From NCBI GenBank assembly GCA_009103225.1, contig RHPI01001327.1, forward strand, positions 70,722 to 134,721: a stretch of 64,000 nt of DNA, read 5' to 3'. Shown piece after piece: positions 52,336 to 62,898 of this stretch (position 1 is the first letter of the stretch; each line of letters starts with the position of its first letter). The DNA is from Chlorokybus atmophyticus. Its lineage: Eukaryota; Streptophyta; Chlorokybophyceae; Chlorokybales; Chlorokybaceae. The notes under the pieces are model-generated. The model worked only from the letters and a program-made list of their open reading frames with translations, was not told the origin of the DNA and did not search any database. The position numbers and the translations under genes are program-made.

Positions 52336-53640
52336 TCTTGCACTATATATAGTGCTTAAGCATCGTTGACAACTTGTTAAAAGCACATTGCGCAGCACAT
52401 GCTTGCCCACAGTCATGTAACAGCAAGTTGGAATCAACAACAGGCACACCTATATCATTGTCCCATACAGCAACATCACATGTGCGCATGGAAGGGTGTA
52501 TATTCAATATACAAGTAAGTTACCAAAAAAGTTTAACACAATTGGGGTAGCTGGCAGGGCCTTGCTGCTAAGAAAGCAGCTCTCCACCCCGTCATCCTAT
52601 GCAATGGGCTTGTCTTTGGCCGGGTTGGGGCAGGTGACCACTCGATGGCCCTCCTCGCACTTAAGGCACACTCCGGCCTTAAAGCGGGCACCCTTTAGCT
52701 CTAGCTGACCTCTTGAAGGATACTAATGCGCTTCTTATTGGCAGGCTGGAAAGGTTGCTTACCCTTGTTGTGTGGGCGACAGTGCTTGCCATTATTGCTT
52801 TTGCCATAGCCATTGCCGCCAGCAATTGTGGTGGTGGACGATGAGGGCTGGGAGCTATTCACAAGAGTCAGCTTCTTGGCCTAGTCGATCATGCGCTAGC
52901 TATTGTTATGCTGCATAGCCGTGGGCTTTGTCAAATTGTAGTCAGCATGCGTAAAGGATTCACGGCCTTCCTTGAAGGCCAATTGCTTCTGCATATCTTT
53001 TAGCAGAGCAGCTCAGTACTTGTCCATCTTCTGCGCATTAGAGAGCGGCATGTCGACCTCGGCACACATTGACTCGCAGAAATAAGTAAAGTCCTCCACT
53101 TACTACCCGGGCTTTACCTTCAAGCACCTGAGCTTGTCACGTGCTTTTTGCGATGGGTTCACACCCCCATAAGCCTGCAACATCGTTGCCAGGCTCGTGA
53201 CATCGTTGCCAGCCTCTAGGCGTGGAGAAGCCCCTTCCCACATGCGTGCAGCATTGCCCCGCAAGTAGGGTGCAACAGTGCAGTTACCTTGGCCTCGTGC
53301 TTAGGCATAATGCCAGCAGCACTTAACACACGCTTGCATCTAAATAACCAGTCACGCACAGCAACACCACGATCCTTGCCTTTCCCCTCATGAGCGCCTA
53401 ATAAGAACTCAAGGCGTGGCATCATCTTGTAAGCGCGTGCAGCTGACATCTTAGCCAGCTGCTGCTCATGCTGTTCCTTCATGGATGTGTTGGCAGCCAA
53501 CATGGCCTGCACCTGGATCTGGAGCTCAACTACTTGAGCTGCTAGCAGGTTGGCAGCATTTGCATCAGCCAAATTCATTGTAAAACTTTCAGTTGTGCAC
53601 AAGCACGTAATGAGTGTGAATGCAACTGTCACACCCTCTC
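52336..53640 (-). pseudogene. Gag of outer element A
   Basis: Minus-strand frame 53632-53216 begins the protein: TMNLADANAANLLAAQVVEL, then a coiled-coil-like helix and KMMPRLEFLLGAHEGK ... RDWLFRCKRVL, a capsid-like region. Further down, with several breaks, a zinc knuckle CLKCEEGHRVVTC lies at about 52672-52634, and a Gly/Asn/Lys-rich tail (NNGKHCRPHNKGKQPF type) near 52740-52820. The protease of the same element continues at 28271, on the other side of element B, which explains the missing pol here. Confidence 0.7.
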
Positions 53641-53866
53641 AACACCGCTCAAAGTGTATGCAACAATGCACAACGTGAATGCCAGAGGCAGCGTTGGTTA
53701 TAGCCCATACCTGATATGCAAGTGTGCCCGCAGCTGGAACAATCAACTAGCATGCAATCTCAGCCACACTGCTATAAAGCATCTGCAAGCAAAGAATGCA
53801 ATGCATGTGCCAGCAACATATGTGCAAGCTGATGCACAAGCATGTAAGGCTTGGAAAAATATCACC

Positions 53867-53876
53867 GATACCAATG
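53867..53876 (-). promoter_or_regulatory. Possible primer-binding site of element A
   Basis: TGGTATCGGT on the minus strand about 230 bp upstream of gag, next to a CA-ending sequence (plus strand TGTCACGTT from 53878). It would mark the inner end of the element A 5' LTR, which I could not delimit on the right. Confidence 0.5.
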
Positions 53877-53877
53877 T

Positions 53878-54370
53878 CACGTTGACCTCTTGGTACCTGC
53901 TGAGAGGGTTACAAACTTCTGCACAAGCATCTGAACTTTACTACACACCATGCGACCAGCAACAACCCACAAGGGAGTTGATTGGGAGAGCACCCTCCAA
54001 TAGCTTTAGTCAGGCACCCCACACACAAGTAGCTGTGCAAGGCCAGTAATTGATTGCCACCACAAAGTGGTAGTCACGCGTTTATACTACCTGCTTCTCT
54101 CCAATCTGGCATAAAGGATGTGAGGTGGCGAGGCCAACAAGACCTCGCCACCTATGCGCTGAGCTGTTAGTACAGGCTGACTGTGTCCACCCTTAGACAC
54201 TTCAACATAGGCAGCACTCTTGCTGCCGTGGCGACTATGTGCTTAACACTGACCAGTCCAGTACTTACTAGTAAACAATGACATGGGTAGCTGCTATGTT
54301 CGTATGCATTAAGTACATAACCACTGACTTCGTGAGCACATATGCCAGGTGCTACACACACCATGACTAT
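53878..54370 (-). repeat. Probable decayed 5' LTR of element A
   Basis: Starts next to the candidate primer site and contains the segment 54251-54300 that resembles 25822-25870 on the far side of the element. It holds an inverted repeat AGGTGGCGAGG..CCTCGCCACCT at 54122-54153. The outer limit is unknown. Confidence 0.4.
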
Positions 54371-55061
54371 ATGGAATCCTCACTTGGTCCTTCTTACCAC
54401 ATAAATTGGGAACCGAGAGTGTCATAAGTGTTCTGTCCTGTCCTTTGAATGTGACACCAACCTTGCATTATCATCAATTTGTGTATAACTAACATGTCAT
54501 ACCCATGTGCACTCATCTAGTTTGTGACATTGCTCGAATGATGGTATTCAATATAATAGCTTAAATATGTTGTGGAATCTAATTGTACATCCGTATTGTA
54601 CGAATGTGGGTTACTCAACCATAAGCATCGCAAGAATGAACTGTCATGTTAAATTTAACTTGCGTGCAAGTTAATATGTAATCTTTCATACCACATCGTA
54701 AGGATTGCTTCTGCAAACAAAGGTATGAGGAGGGGGTGTGATGTTTGAGGTTAACAATACTAATGGTATATCACTCGAATTTAATGCAGTGCACATGTGA
54801 CAATATCGAATGTAATACACGTAGAAATTAGCCTTGTATTACCACTTCTACCACAATAGGACAATTAGCGATCAAGCATTTGACCACATTTAATTTCACC
54901 ACGCCATACACACCATTAGCAGCGTCGCGTTATAGCTCTCAACAATTGCGATACTTCTTTATGAGAGCTTGACAGCAAGGTGCATGGGCTGTGCTGTGTC
55001 AGCTTATTGTTAACATACCAATGGGCAAGAATGCCGGTGTTCTTTGAGTTGAAACCATTTA
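54371..55061. other. AT-rich spacer
   Basis: No gene or repeat could be supported here. Confidence 0.5.
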
Positions 55062-55074
55062 TGTAACGGGAAGG

Positions 55075-55127
55075 GACCGCGGAATTCGTGTGTGAGGATT
55101 CCTGCCTTGCACACGAATTCCGCGGTC
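55075..55127. repeat. Perfect 18-bp inverted repeat, 17-nt loop
   Basis: GACCGCGGAATTCGTGTG (55075-55092) and its exact complement (55110-55127). It begins 13 bp after TGTAACGGG, the word that starts the LTR-like units at 55422 and 55652, so it may belong to the same element family. Confidence 0.85.
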
Positions 55128-55281
55128 GTTGTTTCTCGATCCAGTAACGTTGTAAATGGTCATAAGTGCCGTCATCGATGGGTCGCAACTTGCCTAATGG
55201 CAGTCGCGCCGGCATTTAGTCGGCGCGGCAGGACGCGACCTGCCTGTCGCGATGCGACCTGTGGGGCCGGCAGCGCTATGC

Positions 55282-55735
55282 GCGCGTTGACCGGTATGGG
55301 CCTAATTGGCCGGTCTTTGGGCGGTGGGGCCGGTGACCGACCCTAATCAAACCCCTAAGATAATTCCCCAGCTGATGGGAGCCAGCTGCCGAGGACGTCA
55401 GCGTTCTTAAGTGGGGGGGAATGTAACGGGAATGTACATTAAATCACCACAAAACGACCGTTAAAGCACCATGTCTTTTGTGGTCCAGTGGGCTGTGACA
55501 TTATGTACCTTCGCGCGTTGACCGGTATGGGCAGAATTTAGCCGGTCCTTGCCGTTGGGGACGGTGGCCGACCCTAGCAAACCCCTCGGATAATTCGGCA
55601 GCTGATGGGAGCCAGCTGCCGAGGACGTCAGCATTCTTAAGTGGGGGGGAATGTAACGGGAAGGTACATTATATCACCACAAATCGACCATAAAAGCACC
55701 AAGTCTTTTGTGGTCGAGTGGGCTGTGACAATTTA
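55282..55735 (+). repeat. Tandem 230-bp units with purine tract and LTR-like start
   Basis: Two units about 85-90% alike (55282-55511 and 55512-55735). Each contains CAGCTGATGGGAGCCAGCTG, then AAGTGGGGGGGA directly followed by ATGTAACGGGAA. That is the usual purine tract and TG start of an LTR. They look like duplicated 3' ends of a third retroelement family; the rest of that element is not present. Confidence 0.65.
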
Positions 55736-55739
55736 GCTC

Positions 55740-57410
55740 GCATAGATGTTCCTGTTCACGTATGAATTCGACTTCAAGCGTCTCCTTATAGCCTTTACGA
55801 TCGCAATACTCCGTACAAAAGCTTGATATTAAACCCTTGTAAACAAGTTTGCATGTAGCAGTGTGCGCTATGTGAATAAATTATGCGCTAAAAACACACT
55901 TCAAATTTCAATAACATTATACCGCCAATAGGGCTGGCAAAAGTCATTCTCTGTTCTGTACTTCAATTAGTAAGATGAGACTCGATGAGGACTCATTCTT
56001 TGCAAGCAAGTGTAGTGCTTATGGGGTATGCTCTTATGTAGGTCTGCTCATGAGCTCATAGAGCCTTGAGTATGATGAACTACACAAGGCATTGATGAGG
56101 GTTGGCACAAAACTAGTCAATGCCTGAGGCAATAAGGACAAACCTACGATGCCATAGTAAGTGACAGCTCAAAGAAAGAAAGCCAAGTTAGCAAACCACA
56201 GGATTCCTGCTGTATTAGTGCGATTCGCCACAAATGTGACAGTCGCATGGCTAAGTGATGCCTGTGGGCAATCTGCAAGTAGTGCTGTGCTAGGAGCGCC
56301 TAAGTTTGCGGTTCCAAGGCACGGTTGTTACTCTTACGGGCACCTGATGGAGTTGGATATTTCCGAGGTTGATGTCCTGTGCTGGACAAGGTCACCTTGT
56401 GCTGATACGATAGCACACAGTGACAGGGCCTTGGGCCTTGGATATCCTGTGTGCTATGTCGGGTGAGCAGCAAGTGGTATAAAGGCTGAGTAGCAACCTT
56501 GAGTAGGGATCAAAGTGTGTTCACCACTTGAGGGCCACTTGTGCGTGGGGTGCCTAGCTAGTAGCTGTTAAGGGGCTCTCCCCCTCATCCTTGTGGGGTG
56601 TGGTGTTGTGGGTGTGAGTATGGGTGTGTTGGGCGTGGGTGTGCCTGGGGCTAGAGCTGTGTGCGAGGTTGGTGGTCGCCCTCTCCTCCCTTGGTGCGCT
56701 GCTACAACTTTGTTGCAACGTGGTGCTGGTAGCCTATTAGGTCCGGGAGTCCCATTGCAAGTTCTTAATGCTTGTGCATAAGTTTGCCAAGCCCCAACCA
56801 TCAAGTAAATAGTGGTATCGTTACAAACATCGTGTATTGATCGAAAACAGCTTCACCCGATGACTTTATTTATCCACAACATGTGTTGCGGTTGAATTCA
56901 TGAGCGTAACTAGTGTCATGTCCACTTTAAACTTGCATATTTTTAAGCAACCGATTATGGGACTATGCGCAGCGATCTACAACAAGAAGATCCTCAGTTC
57001 CATGCTATCTTATGTGCACGTGCACCTCATTCCGCATCAAATTTGCATAAACACGAAGTACAGGGTTAGTACAAGCCAGTATAACACACGTTGTGTTCAT
57101 TCAAGCGGGACCTTGTTGCATGTATGTGTGAGTTGATTGTAGGCATGTCAAAGAACGACGAAGATGAAGAAGGAGAAGAAACTGTCTACTTGCCAAGCTG
57201 CGTGGTCATTTGTTTCAGACATGAGGGTTAACCCTGATGTCTTGCCAATGATGATGTGACCCACACAACATTGTGTGGAGTCACATAAAAACACTTGTAC
57301 AACATCATTACACTCAAGGTTAAGACATAAAAGATTTTGAGTCCCATGCCCGTTTTTAAACAGCGTTGAGTCCATGTTTATAACGTTGCCATGCCATCGT
57401 GACATCTGAT
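55740..57410. other. Region without supported genes
   Basis: Mixed AT-rich and GT-rich sequence. A 101-codon frame at 56161-56466 has no known domain. A GT-rich stretch lies at about 56590-56650. Confidence 0.45.
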
Positions 57411-57414
57411 TGCA

Positions 57415-57531
57415 GCCAGTATGTGCCTTACAGGCGCTTCAATTCATACCAGCACAAACCCCATCGCCAAATTGGCATTGCGCAGCATGCCCGTTTCTTG
57501 CAATTGCTAACGAGTGACACTTGTGTCTCTG
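57415..57531 (+). other. Possible orphan exon
   Basis: After GATTGCAG a frame reads QYVPYRRFNSYQHKPHRQIG and on to LLTSDTCVS, ending at a strong donor G|GTGAGT. Both splice signals are good and the frame is open, but I do not recognise the protein and found no partner exon. It may be a gene or transposase relic. Confidence 0.3.
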
Positions 57532-58011
57532 GTGAGTTGCCTTGCAATTTGCAAAGCCACGCACATCACACCCGCCTTCCCACCCGGCACCCTCACGTTT
57601 TGCTTCTGCTCGCGCACCTCGCTTTTGGGTTCTTACCTTGCGCCTGTGCCTGTGCGCTCAGGTTGGTTGGTTGGTTGGTTGCATGTAGCTTGCTGCTTGC
57701 CATTGCATCCTACTGCCATGCCCCACCAAGAGCACATAGTGCATATAGTGCACATAATTGTAAAGCCCCTGATAATTGAAGTGTTGCTCTTGACTATCTT
57801 TATGACTGGTTTGCTTGCTGCTTATGGTGTTGTTTGTTGTGCATTTGAATTGCTTCTTTCCCTACAACTTATACTTTGCAAGCTGTTATTGCCTCTGATT
57901 GCTCCTGCCTTGATGCTATTGTGTTTGGCTTGTGTGTATAGGCAGAGGCCGCAGGAGCATGCATATTGCGTATTGGGTGTGTGTAGAGTTTATTGCAACT
58001 TTTTATTGTTA

Positions 58012-59589
58012 GCACACGGCTTGACATTCGGGGACTTGAAATGGTCCTTCCACGCACCCCGCGGGCCATACAGTCTACCCTCGTTAAGCGACTTCGCTCC
58101 AAGAGAATAATCCCGCTTATATCATAGAATGTGAGATTACCAATAGTTTTACAAACAAATGTTGGTGCTTAAGAGAATACGACTAACCGCGAGGAGCATA
58201 CTTTGTTGTCCTCAATTTTTGGTATTTTTGAGTGTGCTTGTTCCTAACATCGAGGGAGGAGACGTGACGAGTGTGGCATAAGGCGTGATGAGCGTGACTA
58301 GGCGTGATGGATAAGATGTGACGCGCAACCAGCGTAATGGGCGTAACGGCGCGACGGACGTGACGTAATTCGCGTGACGTAATGGGCGTACTGGGCGTGA
58401 TGAAACCGCGTTTATAGCATCTATGCTCTTGACATCGAAGAGCACATTATGCTCTTAAACGCCAAGAGATTTACCCCACCAAGAGCATAGCGGAGGATAA
58501 ACAGAATGCTCTTAACTGTTAAAGGGGGTAGACTGTCCATGGTCTGTCCCCCGCGGGCCAAGACTGCCTGGTCTGCGGGGGACGGACCCGTCATGGTCCC
58601 TGTCAATGCTGTAAATCCCCGCGGCCCGTCAACGCCTGCCGCGACGACGTGCTGTCCCGCGGTCCTGCGGCCCTACACGTATACTAGGTGCACCGTACAT
58701 GGTGCCGCACGCACCATGTACGGTACGGTACAAACCAGAAACCCTGCAGCAAATATGAGTAGGTAGCAACAACCTACGTATTACTTAAAGGCCACTGTAC
58801 GGTACAACATTTTGTTTCAATGTCTGATTGTACAAATTGTATACATTGACAAGCCGCACCGACTGTCGGCTATATGCCGACAAGTGGACAGCCGCAAATG
58901 GTCGGCGGTTAAATGGCAGCCGGGCTGGCAATTAAGCTGTAAGGGGCTGTCTATGCAATCAACATACTCCATATTACCGTACATGTATATGCATAACTTG
59001 GTGGATGTGCACCATTAACATTGCAAGCATTTATCTAGGGATACATGAACAGTTGTACATTTGTATACGTTAATGTACTTTACACTTGATACATCACGTT
59101 TTTGTGCATGTTAACGCGCGCACAAATGGATGGGTTGATCCTTTTTTTAATGGTGACAATAAATATTCAAATGGTTACATCAACGCTTTATTGCACAAAT
59201 ATACATATAAACCACGTTAATTATTGTAATATACAGCCTCATGTGACCGCAGAATGATTGACAGCCGCGATTACATTACAGCCTGATGGTTATGAAGACA
59301 TCTGTCGGTCCATGTCCGCTGGATAGACCAGTGATGATGGTTTAAGTACATCTTCATGATTAAAGTCCCTGGTCCGCTGGCCGGCTCGTACCTGGTCCTG
59401 ACGCAACCGGCCGGACCAAATATGGTTCGACCCCAAAAGCACATGGGACCGTTCTCGTGAGGTTTGACCATGCATGGTCCGACTGTCAATGACAGCCGGA
59501 CCATATATGGTCCGGCGATTTCACTTAGCAGGGCAAATCCAGGTCCGAAGGCACGGATCATTTATGGTCCTTTAACGTCAATCGGTGTG
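58012..59589 (+). mobile_element. Palindrome-rich inverted-repeat element, copy 2
   Basis: Same ends (CACACGGCTTGAC ... CGTCAATCGGTGTG) and same block order as 38714-39988, with a MITE inserted at 58070-58535. Without the MITE it is about 1.1 kb. The right arm (59310-59589) aligns with 39700-39988 over most of its length, including CTGGTCCGCTGGCCGGCTCGTACCTG-type sequence and the palindromes GGACCATATATGGTCC and GACCATGCATGGTC. Confidence 0.7.
58070..58535. mobile_element. pogo-like MITE M2
   Basis: 466 bp with ends CAGTCTACCCTCGTTAAG and CTTAACTGTTAAAGGGGGTAGACTG. The interior carries degenerate GGCGTGATGA/GGCGTGACG tandem units (58265-58400). It is inserted in the left arm of copy 2, inside one of its GGGCCAT..ATGGTC palindromes. 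Confidence 0.65.
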
Positions 59590-60525
59590 CGTGGGTTTGC
59601 GCCAGCCCATTTCTCTTGTTGCTGCTGCTGTTGTTAACATTGCTCTTAAAAACTACCACTGTCTTGCGTGTTTGGGCTTGTATGCTGCTGACTGCCTGCC
59701 GTGCTGTTTGGCTGCAACTATGCACACGTCAGTGTTCTGTGCCTGTATAGTAATGCTTACTAGGCTCATGTATCTTGTAAGCCCAGAAAACCGCGCGAAT
59801 CATATGTCGCGTTGAAGTTGCAAATGTTGTCGCATTGCTACACCCAATCTTTGTAGTGTATGGTTCAACAAGATGTGTAGTAGGTAACATGTGCTGCGTT
59901 GTGTGTTGACAGTTCTGATCTTGGGAATGGTCTGTTTGCTGCTGACGCGTGCTTGCGTGCGCGCATGCACGCGTCAGCAGCAAACAGACCGCGTGATAGC
60001 AATGCAAGCAGCAATGACATTGTATCACTCCTTGTTACTGGTGGCAACAACGTGTGGTCCACCACACTGGTTATGAATTACATAGCAGTTTATATGACCA
60101 TATAAGCTAGCAGGCAGCTGCAATGATGGAACGCAGTTGATGTATCAGGTTAGACGCCTCCGGCATGTTGATCGGCTAATCAGATTCAGGCCGTCTCTTC
60201 TTGCTAAAGTACGGTCGCCGTGAGGAACCTTTAACTCGTCCTGGGCGCTGCAATGCAGAACTTGTTAAGCCCATCGACCTTGATTACTGATTCACACGGC
60301 CAAGCAAGCACAAACACAGGCCATTTCGCAACTTGCACACTGACTTGACAAGCATACAGGTGAGTGCGTGAGCGTCGAGCATAATGCATATGCGGACACC
60401 AATCCACTTGCATGCAGGCTGTATGCATTGAAACTTCTGTACACACCATGGCAATGCACAAACATGCTCTGCTTCATGATACTGGTCGCAGTCCTTTTGC
60501 TCCCCATTCTCCCGCGCAATTGCAG
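59590..60525. other. Spacer containing the 24-bp hairpin
   Basis: No gene could be supported. It likely includes the 3' untranslated region of the minus-strand glycoprotein gene. Confidence 0.5.
59929..59990. repeat. Perfect 24-bp inverted repeat, 14-nt loop
   Basis: Arms 59929-59952 and 59967-59990 are exact complements (arm begins GGTCTGTTTGCTGCTGACGC). This is the longest perfect hairpin I found in the window, and its exactness suggests a recent origin or selection. Confidence 0.9.
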
Positions 60526-62898
60526 TCACGCTCTCAGAGAGACAGGGAGAGATGCAACAACACGTACCCCATGCGAAGATGATGGCACTTGCTCAGCTTC
60601 TGAACTTGTACGAGCGACTTCCGCGTTCCGATTCTCTCCAAACGGAGGTGATGCCGGATATGACATATCGCGTTCGCCGTTGCTTTCATCGTCGTCGTCA
60701 TCGTCATCGTCATCTCCATTATCTGTAGTGGTTACCTTTGGGGTAGAGAGCTCCTCCTCCACAGCGGCTGGACGCGTGGGTTTGCGTGGCGTGTTACCAG
60801 TAAGTGCTGGGCCTTGCGGGCTCATCATCTCATTGAGTGATGCTGGAAGATTGAGCCATGAACCAAACCCGGATGAGTCGGAGTAGCTCTCGTCACTGGC
60901 ATAGCTGCAGGAACACGCACACAAGCCACAGACAGGGCGTCAATCAGGAACCAACATCACCATCGCATCAATGAGCTTTAGAGGTATGCGAACCAACGAG
61001 ACGCTTCTTACCTGTTGTAGGCACTGTCTGAGGGTTCAGACAGCGCCAGTGCTTTGCCCCTGGCAGGCGGTGCCGTCTTTCGCGGCCTCTGCACAGGTGG
61101 AGCAGCCAACTTTGCAGACGATGCAACCCACGATTCGGTGCGCTTTGTGTCCTTGTCGGTGGCGATGCCAGCCACCTACAAGCCAACATGTGAGCCATAG
61201 CGACAGGTGCACACATGCATTCGCAGAGAGGGCCATATGGTGCAGCAAAGCATCCTTGCTACACACCTGAGCTGCTGCAGGCTGTGCTGCAGCTGATGTT
61301 GTGTACAGTGCGGCTGGTTTCTCTTGCATGGCTCGCCTGCGTTTCAGAAGCACAAAAGCTCCAAAAATAATGACGGGAATGACAAAGAATGCAAATGCGC
61401 CACCGCCAATCGCAATGCCCACGATCTGTCCCGCGGACAAACCATTGTCGGATGCCGCCGGTGCAGGGGCAGGTGGCACGAAACCTGGTGAACGTAAACA
61501 CGTGAGTATGTAGTGACATGTTAGTCCTCAGGTAAGCTGAATGCAATTGACTCACCGGATATTATGGTCGGAGGTCCGATTAAGTCAATCGACACAGGTT
61601 CACCTGCAAGTGCAAGAAGGTCACTTGTGAACTAGCCGTGTGCTGTTCGCAACAAACAAATACTGACGAGAGAAGATACCAGTGGTGGTGATTGCAGTGG
61701 TATCAGAAAAGCCACTGTTTATGCGATTGATGAGACTCCATGCTTCTTCAGGTGTTGTGAACATGCGCAACAGAATGGCTACTCGCTCCTGGATATCTTG
61801 AAACAGCCGCCGCCCCTTGAGACGCGAGGCCACAGGCAGCAGCTGCGTCACGCTAAGTATAGCTACTGATTCCAACCTGGTGGGTAGCGACTCAGTTCGT
61901 CAATCAAGGTTTTATCAAGGCAATAACACAGAGGCACTTGCGAAAACAATACTCACGGTATCTGCAAAATGCCTGCCATAAACTCTACGAATGCGGACTG
62001 CTTCAAGCTGTCAAACGGGAGGAGGCTGCCAGCAGGTCCACTTAGTCGCACGCTTACTTGCAACACTGTTGCATTATCTGCAAGAAGTTGGAGACAAATT
62101 AAGATGCGTGTCGCACACGACAGTTCATATGCATGACGGGTATGGTGTCTCAAATGCTTACCAGGCGGGTTGACAAACGGTGCAGGTGCAGGTGCAACAT
62201 AGCTAGGTGTGGGAGCAGTGAGGTCTTGTGCTGGTGCTGGCGACAGTGTCAGTGTGGGAGCTGGGGTGGCTGGTGGTGATGGCGGAGGTGGTGGTGAGGG
62301 TGGTGCTGGCGACGGGGGTGGTGCAGGCGACGGGGGTGGTGCAGGCGACGGAGGTGGTACTGGGGGAGGGGGCGGGGAAGGCGGGCTCGGGCTTGGTGGT
62401 GGGCTTGGGCTTGGAGGCGGTGGTCGTGGACTCGGGGGAGGAGGCGGGCTTGGTGGTGGAGGTGGAGGTGAAGGTGCAGGCCGACAGCCACCAATGCCAT
62501 AGTATTCACATACGCACTGCGTGCAAATGTTTAGTTAGCACTTGGGAATTTGCCGCAATGCAGATGTGCATTGCACTTACGAATGGGCACAAAGGTGTTG
62601 GATTGCCTTCGCCTTTCTCAGTGTGGCAGTTGCGGCAGCCGGTGTTGCCAATGCAACCGAGGCCGCCCCCATTAGCAATACACGAGTAGTCGGAATAAAC
62701 AAAGTCCACACCCAGCGCCAAATTTGGCTGGCCCTGCTTTGTGCATGCGTCTGCTGGACACACGTCCAGTGTATTTTGAAGGAGCGCTCTACTACTATGA
62801 ACACTGTTGTTGTGTCGGTTTTCTTCTGCTGCTCCCACAACCGTGTACGTAGCAAGCAAGCACAAAAAAAGCAACTGCGCCAGGCACCGCCGCCTCAT
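60526..62898 (-). CDS. Secreted/transmembrane Cys-rich, Pro-rich surface protein, 8 exons
   Basis: Exons 62898-62581, 62516-62162, 62077-61957, 61876-61680, 61603-61556, 61484-61267, 61175-61012 and 60904-60526 close exactly to 599 aa. Order: signal peptide (MRRRCLAQLLFLCLLATYTV), a Cys-rich head of about 85 residues, a long stalk of PPPSP/PPSPAPPP repeats of the hydroxyproline-rich type known from algal and plant wall proteins, and an ectodomain of about 140 residues (LLPVASRLKGRRLFQDIQER). Then PAPAPAASDNGLSAG, one membrane helix (IVGIAIGGGAFAFFVIPVII) with a basic stop KRRR, and a ~210-residue cytoplasmic tail with a run of nine Asp. The order of parts suggests a wall- or matrix-linked type I membrane protein. 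The ectodomain resembles no family I can name; a pherophorin link is only by the Pro-rich style. Confidence 0.8.

Noticed and set aside
56161-56466. 101-codon frame in the spacer
   Set aside because: Open and with a Met, but no domain or splice partner and surrounded by decayed repeats.
57514-58110. 198-codon hydrophobic plus-strand frame
   Set aside because: Leu/Cys-rich translation of a GGTTGGTTG/TTGC-rich stretch that runs into the end of a repeat element; no start context, splice logic or domain.
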